A stretch of DNA of 64,000 nt from Lophius americanus (lineage: Eukaryota; Chordata; Actinopteri; Lophiiformes; Lophiidae). Where the stretch lies: positions 563,501-627,500 of the forward strand of contig JBBDHG010000029.1 in NCBI GenBank assembly GCA_037951165.1, given 5' to 3'. The position numbers and the translations under genes were made by a program. Below are positions 50,924 through 60,700 of the stretch, piece by piece. Positions within the stretch are counted from its first letter, which is position 1, and every line of letters begins with the position of its first letter. The notes below the pieces were generated by a model that searched no databases, was not told the DNA's origin, and saw nothing but the letters and a program-made list of their open reading frames with translations.

Positions 50924-51225
50924 TTTTTGTGACGGTGTGGACATCATAATTTTAAGCTCAAGGTGTTCTGTGAGATACTCATTAGGGCTTGAATCATTTT
51001 TTAAACAGCATTTTGCATTAAAAAAATTAAATAAAAAGCCTTTAAAAGTTTGATTTGAGGGGGAAAAAAAACACAAACTTTCAAAAACTTGTTTCCTTTT
51101 AGAAATTAATTGATTTCAAAGGGATGATGTGTTGAATTATACCAGCGAACCAATTACTTATAAAGAATTGTTGTTGAATGATTGCTCTTAATTTGTGGTA
51201 GTGTAGGGTTAAAGTTCCTGAGGCT

Positions 51226-51253
51226 GGGGGCGGGGCTATTTTTGGGCGGGGCC
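51226..51253 (+). promoter_or_regulatory. GC boxes of the ano7 promoter
   Basis: GGGGGCGGGGC (51226-51236) and GGGCGGGGCC (51244-51253), Sp1-type sites about 80-100 bp before the ATG of exon 1. No clear TATA box. Confidence 0.6.
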
Positions 51254-51329
51254 TGGGCTGAACTGTAGGGAGTCCGCAGCTGGAGAGGGAAAACACTCAC
51301 ACACTCACACACACTCAGATTCTGCCAAC

Positions 51330-51379
51330 ATGAGTCAAGCTGGAGATCCACCTGCCTCCGTCTCGGACCGGCCTCACAG
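51330..51379 (+). CDS. ano7: ano7 exon 1
   Basis: MSQAGDPPASVSDRPH then donor CACAG|GTGAGT, phase 2. The joining codon gives Arg with exon 2. The short N-terminal peptide has no recognised motif, so this is the least certain ano7 exon. Confidence 0.72.
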
Positions 51380-54300
51380 GTGAGTCCCATGGGTGCTACC
51401 ACGGAACGAGATCAGTGGGTGCCGAGTTTTCCTCTCTCTAACTTGACCAGATAACGGAGGTAGATTACGCATGTTGATTAAACCTGATCCGGAGGAAGTA
51501 GAAACGGTTCCATCACTTTCATCCTGGCCGTCATCACTGCACACCCGTGTTTTACTTAACATTATATTTATATATTTTATATTTTCTCTAATATTTTTAA
51601 ATGATCTCCCAATGCATCAAACGTAATGATTAAATGAATGCAAATAAACTCTATAGAAACATTTTTGGATTATGTTTTTTATTCCTACTTTGTTGTTTCA
51701 AGGCTGCACGTGATCGTTTTTTTTTAAATTTTATCCCCGATAGAAGTCAGTGAATAGTAAAGTACTGATTTAAATGTAGGTCATAAGCGCTCTCTCACAT
51801 GTGCAGCAGTCACCTTAGTAAAAAACGATTCCTTGCTCGTTAAAATAATACAAACACATCTGTTATTTACTATCCAAATGATTTCAGGCACAAAGTGACT
51901 CCCGAGCGCGCCTTTTCTTTTGGAAGGAGCTCGCGCAGAATTTAAGCTCCCTAAAAATGGAATGAATCATATTCGATCAGCTGTAGATTATTATTACTAC
52001 TGTACTTTCTTTTCTTACTCCAGAGTCTGATTCGTCTCCTGAGGACGGCGCAAACTGCGTCCTCACAGCGCAATGTATGCGCAATGTATGCGCAATATGT
52101 GCCCAATGTATGCGCAGCGAAAGCCTGAGGCGAAAGAACTTAAAACACATAATGCGCGTAAAAAAAGAAAGAAATTGTCTTCTGTAAGGAGTCTACGTCA
52201 ATGGAAGCCTCGTGTTTGTTTTCTGTCTGCTCTCAGACTCAAAGAGTCTTTTCCTGCTTATTTTAGCAGTAAGAATTGTAATTCAGCAGAATGTGTGTGA
52301 TTGTTTGAGTGACAGGTTGACCCTCAGGCTCGAGCTTCAAACGCCTCATCTTTGTTTTACTAGAACAAATACTCCAGTTTTCAGCATTCAGGTCGATTTT
52401 AATGTTCAAGCAGCTCTTAAACTCATTGTCCCCTTTTAATGTGACGTGTCATGACTACATATGTATATATATATTTATCTTACTCATTTTGAGTCTAAAA
52501 TTAATCAGTTTTTAATTACAAATGCCCAAAGCTGCAACGCAACACTTTTAAGAAAAACGATCTGCAAAAGCCACAAGACAATACATTAAGAAAAATTATC
52601 TGTAAAAGCCACAAGACAGTACTTTAAGAAAAATTATCTGCAAAAGCCACAATACATTAAGAAAATCGATTTGCAACTTCTTTTCTTTTTTCTTTTTTTG
52701 TTGTATTACGATACATAATTTAATAATTTACACCTTTGTCCCCTAAACTTTTCATTGGCAATAATTCCGAACCGTTTGTCGGATTGAGTCACAATTTTCG
52801 TGCATATGAACCAACTGTAGGAGATCAATCCTGTGTATGTCTTATTTTACTGTAATAGTTCATATTTTACTCACTAGGGGGAGCTATCTTTAAAAAAAGA
52901 AGCAAAAAAAAACAAAAAAACATAAGCCGTAGTTCCAATTACATTCAAAACGGCTTAAATGAATCTAGACGAGTAGATTATATGTGGATATTATTGTTTG
53001 GGTCGTAACAGTAAAATGAACAGGGTTTATTTCTTTGAAAAAAAAAAGAAAATACTTACTGGGTGCTGTAAATACTTACAGCAGATGAGTTTAATATGAG
53101 AGAAAGGTTGTCTAAATTGTCTAAATTTAAAAAACAGTGTTTATTTTTTGTAAAATAGCTCCCCCTAGAGAGCAAAATGTGAGCAATTTTAGTAAAATAC
53201 AATATATTCAAGATTCAGTCGATTCATCTGAACCAAATTCGGACTAAATCGAACCAAAGGCCGAGAAACTTTTGGAGATGACGCCGCCCCTAGTGGCAGA
53301 AATATGCTACTGACTTTTCCCCCAAAATCAATCCACTTCTTCCTCGCACTGATGTGTTTGAGGGAATACAAATTAAGGATCTAAGCCTTTGTTACTTTGG
53401 TGTCCACTTTGTCCTGTGGTGTCCCCCAGGGCTCCATCCTAGGCCTCTTGCGCTTTAGCATATGCATGCTAACACCGGGTCACGTTATAAAATAGAGAAT
53501 CAAAACGAGCTCAACCAAACAGCTGACCCGGACATTTGACATTTTCAGGGAGAATAACGACTTAACGAATAAATGACATCGTGCAGAACGTCAGCAACTA
53601 TCTGACGGCCTTGAATGTTTTTTTTTAGAGAACAAAGCCAAACTGCAGTATCTGATGCAGTTACTTTAAAATAAAAATCTGTTTCCCAATTTGTAAATGG
53701 GACACAGATACTGCACTTTGCCTTTGTTAGCCCTCTACTTTTAAGGGTGTCAAACGTTCAAGAAACAAATTCTAATTTCCAAGTCCGGTAATCCTGGATT
53801 TTTCTTTTTCATACTGCACTATACCACATTGCAGAAAATTATTATTATAACTATTATTAAATGAACGTATTGTAATTATCATGTAATGACAACAATAACA
53901 ACTATAATCTTGTTGTTTTTTGAATGAACTTTCTATTTGTGGTTGTTTTTAACCCTGTTTTTAACGTCTTCTTTGCGCGTCAGGTGTAATTTTAAAACAT
54001 TTGTTTATCTAATAACGTATTATAGGACACTCATAGAAAACCGCATTTTACAGGTGTTAAATATCCAATCAAAAATATGACGGCTGTCACTCGCAATCCG
54101 TTGTTTTTCTGTGTATCCCAGTAACGTATAAATATATAACAGTAAGTATAGTATCTATTTGCAGTAAACCCTCTGCAAACTGAAGGAGCAACTGTCACAC
54201 CGGTTCATTCCACCGCACACGAAACAGAATCCTAACGGGAGCAGCTAACGCACACAGACGACGACTGACATCATGTCAGTAACACTCACAAGTCTGAGAA

Positions 54301-54735
54301 GTTGTAATAATAGAAATATGATGATAGCACATGAAGGAGAGACGGCTAAAAAAAACACAGAAGAGCAAACACCAAGGGATTTTTTCTTTTTCTTTCTTGG
54401 AAACAAACAGAGGAAGGAGAAGAGATAGATGATGAGTTCAGATAAGGTATTTAAAATATCCGGTTTGACGAGACCCACGGAGCGTCAGAGCCCTGCAGCC
54501 AATCAGAGCCCTGAGAGCCTGCAGAGAAAGGAGTGATTGACAGGTGGGAGAGAGGAGCCAGATGGGGGCGGGGCTTAGTGTAGAGTTAATTAGATACGTA
54601 ACATGCTGGCTGTCACAATTATAGTTTGTATTCTTTGAGTAAGTTTGAACAACTTTTGGAAAGACTTTAAGAATGTGGTTCATAAAATGTGTGTGTTTGA
54701 CACGAGGTCATGTGTGTGAGTTCACTGTGTGTGTA

Positions 54736-54774
<39 letters not shown>

Positions 54775-57700
54775 CCAGAGGAAAAGCAACGAGGAAGTTC
54801 AGCAGGATGAGGAGAAAAGCGGAGCAACGGGAGGACGTCACCAAACTCTTCGACATTGATGCCAAGACGGAGAGCAGCTACGACGGCGTCTCCATGGTAA
54901 CGCACGTCTGTGTGACAGCAGATCGATGACGCGTGATTGATTGTTCACCGGAAATGTTCTGAAACCAGTTCTTTATATTAAACCAGTTCTATTAAACCAG
55001 TTCTTTATATTTAACCAGTTCTATTAAACCAGTTCTTTATATTAAACCAGTTCTTTATATTAAACCAGTTCTATTAAACCAGTTCTATTAAACCAGTTCT
55101 TTATATTAAACCAGTTCTATTAAACCAGTTCTTTATATTTAACCAGGTATATTAAACCAGTTCTTTATATTTAACCAGTTATATTAAACCAGTTCTTTAT
55201 ATTAAACCAGTTATATTAAACCAGTTCTATTAAACCAGTTCTTTATATTAAACCAGTTCTTTATATTAAACCAGTTCTTTATATTAAACCAGTTCTATTA
55301 AACCAGTTCTATTAAACCAGTTCTTTATATTAAACCAGTTCTATTAAACCAGTTCTTTATATTAAACCAGTTCTATTAAACCAGTTCTATTAAACCAGTT
55401 CTATTAAACCAGTTCTTTATATTAAACCAGTTCTATTAAACCAGTTCTATTAAACCAGTTCTTTATATTAAACCAGTTCTTTATATTAAACCAGTTCTTT
55501 ATATTAAACCAGTTCTTTATATTAAACCAGTTCTTTATATTAAACCAGTTCTATTAAACCAGTTCTATTAAACCAGTTCTATTAAACCAGTTCTTTATAT
55601 TAAACCAGTTCTATTAAACCAGTTCTATTAAACCAGTTCTTTATATTAAACCAGTTCTATTAAACCAGTTCTTTATATTTAACCAGTTCTATTAAACCAG
55701 TTCTTTATATTAAACCAGTTCTTTATATTAAACCAGTTCTTTATATTAAACCAGTTCTTTATATTAAACCAGTTCTTTATATTAAACCAGTTCTATTAAA
55801 CCAGTTCTATTAAACCAGTTCTATTAAACCAGTTCTATTAAACCAGTTCTATTAAACCAGTTCTTTATATTAAACCAGTTCTTTATATTTAACCAGTTCT
55901 ATTAAACCAGTTCTTTATATTAAACCAGTTCTTTATATTAAACCAGTTCTTTATATTAAACCAGTTCTTTATATTAAACCAGTTCTATTAAACCAGTTCT
56001 ATTAAACCAGTTCTATTAAACCAGTTCTTTATATTTAACCAGTTCTATTGAACCAGTTCTTTATATTTAATCAGTTCTATTAAACCAGTTCTTTATATTA
56101 AACCAGTTCTATTAAACCAGTTCTTTATATTTAACCAGTTATATTAAACCAGTTCTTTATATTTAACCAGTTATATTAAACCAGTTCTTTATATTAAACC
56201 AGTTCTATTAAACCAGTTCTTTATATTTAACCAGTTATATTAAACCAGTTCTTTATATTAAACCAGTTCTATTAAACCAGTTCTTTATATTAAACCAGTT
56301 CTATTAAACCAGTTCTTTATATTTAACCAGTTCTATTAAACCAGTTCTTTATATTAAACCAGTTGTAATAAATATATTATACATATTCTTGTTTGCTGTG
56401 ATGGACAGGCTGACAGATGAGGACAGACGGGACTTTTTTTCTGAGGTGATGGAGCGGGGACATGTGGCGTGACTTTGTCCCTGTGAAGAGGGGGAAGTGC
56501 GGCGGCGTTTTATGTTCCTAGCTGATTTCTTGTGAAACTTTTGCGTGTTTGTTTTCCTGTGGGTGAAGCAGGAAACAGGAAGTGGACGCTGAAGTGAGCG
56601 GCTGAGTGACGAGCCATTAGAGAACATTGTCAAACAGTAGTTCTGTCCTTCCTCTCATCACGTCCTCCGCCTCGTTAGCGACAAAGTCGGCGGCAGGAAG
56701 AGCCAAATCTGCGCTAATGAACCCTTAAGTAAAAGAACGGCGATGACGAGGAGACGAAGATTGATTTGGGTCCAAGACGTTGCTGCTTTAAGAAGTTTCC
56801 ACCTTTTGGAATTCCCTCTAGGATAAGAAAGGCCTCAAAGATAATAAATGCGGGAATAGAGATTAGCATGAAATTAGAAAAAGGGAACATTCTTATGTTT
56901 CATGTCTCTTTATTCTTTTTCTCTTAGAATGAACCTGCGGAGCCCGAGGACACGAACGTCTTCAGCGACGGTTCGACTCGAGTCGGTGAGTCAAACAGGT
57001 GGGGTGGTGCGTCAATATTAGCTGACGGGAGACGAGGACATTAGCAGACCAGCTGGAGTGGGTGCGAAACTGTAAATGACAAATGTCCTTTCTTCACATG
57101 ACTTCACGCTGTTTACACAGCTGGGACACTGAGACATGATCTGTACATGGAGGGGACATGGAACCTTAGAGAACCTTTACAGAAGAGAAGAGTCCCTCCG
57201 GGAGGACAGCAGAGGCTCAACCAGGAGGACATAAGTCTTCCAAAGCAAGTGCCCAAGGAAAACGAAATGTCCAACCTGTCACAGAAATGTCCAACTTGTT
57301 ACGGAAATGTCCAACTTGTTACGGAAATGTCCAACTTGTTACGGAAATGTCCATCCCGTCTCAGGAATGTCCACCCTGACATAGAAATGCCCACCCTGTA
57401 ACAAAAGTGTCCACACTGTCCTGTCCTAGAAATGTCCAACCTGTCACAGAAATGTCCAACTTGTTACGGAAATGTCCAACTTGTTACGGAAATGTCCATC
57501 CCGTCTCAGGAATGTCCACCCTGACATAGAAATGCCCACCCTGTAACAAAAGTGTCCACACTGTCCTGTCCTAGAAATGTCCAACCTGTCACAGAAATGC
57601 CCACCCTGTAACAAAAGTGTCCACACTGTCCTGTCCTAGAAATGTCCAACCTGTCACAGAAATGTCCACCCTGTCACATTACAATTCCAAAGTCACTGGA

Positions 57701-60700
57701 CATCATGGGTGGGTGGTGAGGAGAAAACTAGGCTATGATCTGCTGTTTTAGGACCAGGACGCCTCGCCATCATGGAGGGAAACATGGATTCTGCTCTCCA
57801 CCTGAAAGTTCTGAGGGAGAATGTCAGGTCACCGGTCTGTGAGGTCATGCAGCGAGACATGATCCCAAGTAGAAGAGCGAGTCCACCTCCGAATGGATCA
57901 GACGGAATTGCTTTTAAATTCTGGAGTGGTCAAGTCAAAGTTTGGACCTGAACCCCATTGAGGGTCTGTGGTGGGACCTGAGAAGATTAGTTCTTGCTCA
58001 AACCCCCCCCCCCCCCCCCCCGACCTCCTGCACCAAAGCAGTTCTGGAGAAAAAATAAGCACGAACGGGATGTTACATGGAACTCTCCTCGTTTTCATCC
58101 GCTCTACCACCCACTCTAGTAAATTCAATCCCTGTGCAGGACGGCTGGGATCCATCCCAGCATCCCAGGAGAATCTCGGTCCTGGGTCCCCGTGGATCAC
58201 GGCCCCCACCTCGGGTCTTAAGGTGGATTTGGAACCAGAACCATCTTGCTGTGGCTCCTCAGCATCTACTCAAAACCATTTCAGTTCATGAACCTGGATT
58301 GTGTTCTGGACATTCTGGACAAGTAGAAGAATACAAAACCTGAAGCGTGAGGATTACTGGACTGGTTTTTGAGTTCTAATGGTGCCGTCCGTCATTTGAT
58401 AAGGGCGTTGCCTGGGGGAATCAACTCTGCTCCAGAATGGTGCCTGAGCCGGTTCTGGTGGAAAGGAGCCAGAACACACATATAGATTCTCATTCATCCG
58501 GGTCATGGTAATCCAAGTTTGAATCCAAAGCAACTGGGTTTTCTGTTGAGACGTTTTCACGTCTCGTTCTTCAGTTCTAGCCGGTCCAGTTGCTTTGGAT
58601 TCAACCCAAACGGATCAGAACCACAACACAGTGCATCGCAGAGCTGTTTTGGCGGTAAAAGAAGAAAAACGCCACTGGATATTAAAGAGTCAGCGAGTGA
58701 TGTCATCATAAAATCCAATCAGCTGCTTGAATGCTGTGCCCTCATTGGACAGATTTCGTGCTGACGTGGGAGGAGCCTCTGGGGCCAGAGACGGTCGAGA
58801 GCACGGGTCTGAAGGTCAACCACAAGAAGTGGAGGGAGAAGTTCCTGAAAAGGCTGAAGCGATCCGGACTGCTGCTGGAACAAGTGAGTAAAAGGAGCAG
58901 AACCAGAGATGAAGGGTTACCAACTTATAGGGAGAGAAGACGTAACCCGATCTCCGTGTCTCTGCAGAAGGTGGTCATTCAGGCGAAGACGAAGATCTTT
59001 TTTGTCCTCCTCAGTACTCCATGGAGCGTCCTCTGTTACTACGCTGAGGAGATCAGTCTGCGAGTCCCTCTGCAGGTAAATTGGACTTTTGGACGGGAGG
59101 TGAGGTACCCCCTCAGGCAGCCAAGGTTGGGTTCTGACGTCATAGAACCTCTCCTTCCAGACAACGTTCTGTAATTCGGACCAGTCGGAAACTCGAATGT
59201 CACAACGTGTCCTCTATCTCCGTACAGGTAGTCAACTCTCCGATCGTTAACTGGTCCGAGAAGTTCCTGGCCAGAGTGTCCCTGCCCAACCTGCTGTCCC
59301 AGAAAGTCCCCAACCCACCTCTTGACTTCTACACCTGTCAGTTCAGGAGCAACAAGCTGGAGAGGTAGCAACATCGCTAATACGTCCCTTCTAGTTTTAT
59401 ACGTTTTGAGTGATTTTACAGACGTTAGACAAAGAAACGGGGGCTGAGTCAGACCCTTGAGTCAGACCCTTGAGTCAGACGGCCGAGTCTTTGTTGACTG
59501 ACGTCTTTTCCGTAGTTTAGAAGGCTGGGGTGAGGGCTGGGATAAGGTTTGGGTTAGGGGTTCTGGGAGTTATGGTGACGTCGAAAGGATGGTGTGAGTT
59601 CAATCTTAAGATACAGAAACTCATTTTCCAGCTGAAAGAAAATGTTTTATGTCAGAAAATCAGGACATAAAAAAGAAAACGGCATCGTTCGCATAAATCT
59701 GAATGTGAATATTTTCAAAATAAGATGCTTGAACTTAAAGCTAACTCTCTGTTCATTGATTTTATCATCAGGTTAGGCTCAGTGGTATTGGTCCAGGTGA
59801 GGGTTAAGGGGCTTTAGGGGTCAGGGGTCAGCTGTGCATCCGGGAACGTTTCCTGGTGACGCTCTATTAACCCGACTAGAACACCTGGAGAACTGATGAA
59901 GGTCACCTCACCTGGTCTGGAGGAGTTCTTGTTCATTGTCTCAGGTTTCTGTCCGCAGGTTTCTGGGCAGCGACAACAAAGAAACGTTTTTCAAAACGAC
60001 TCAGAGACACCAAGTGGTGAGTCCAAATGTTGCAGTTTTCTTTCCCTTCAACTTCCACCCGGATATTTTTTCTATCACCTGTGTGACTTGTATTAGAAAA
60101 CCTTCAAAATAACTCAAAATATTACAAAATAAAAAGGAAATTTTGATGAAAAACAGAAAAAAACATACAGAAAAAGTGTGAATTAAACCCTAAAATTAGC
60201 TAAAACCGATAAAGATCTAAGGATGATGTCATCAGCATATACATCAACTACCATATCTATCAGATCATTTAGCAAAAAATACCAGCAATACACTAAAATT
60301 AGCCTTTTAATACCTTTTACTGCTTTATTTCCCCCCCAAAAAATATCCTGAAATCCTGAAAATATCTCAAATGCTCAGATTTAGCATTTACAGCTAGCTT
60401 ACAGAGAAATGCTGAAATATTTATTTTCTCTAATGTTATTTTGAGATTAGATTTACAAACTTCTTTCAAGCTTTCATTAATCTGAATCTCTTATTTCAGG
60501 AAATCTTAACAAGAAAATTCTCACCTTTTCTAGTGTCGGATTTTATTTTATTTTTTTTACTTATTACAAGCTTAAAAAAAAAACGTGTATATATTTTTTT
60601 CTTATTTTGAAGGGGATTTTTTTACAGTGTAAATTCTCCAGTCAGCTCATTTGAAACCCAGAGAGATTCTGTGATTCTCCAGAACCCCCTCGCTCCCCTG

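Larger units (their letters stand above)
51380..54778 (+). other. ano7 intron 1
   Basis: 3.4 kb, mostly AT-rich. It includes R1 copies at 52745-52885 and 53155-53370, a LINE fragment at 53405-53650, and a CCAAT/GC-box cluster at about 54499-54574. The last 40 bases are a TG repeat. No other exon is supported. Confidence 0.7.
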
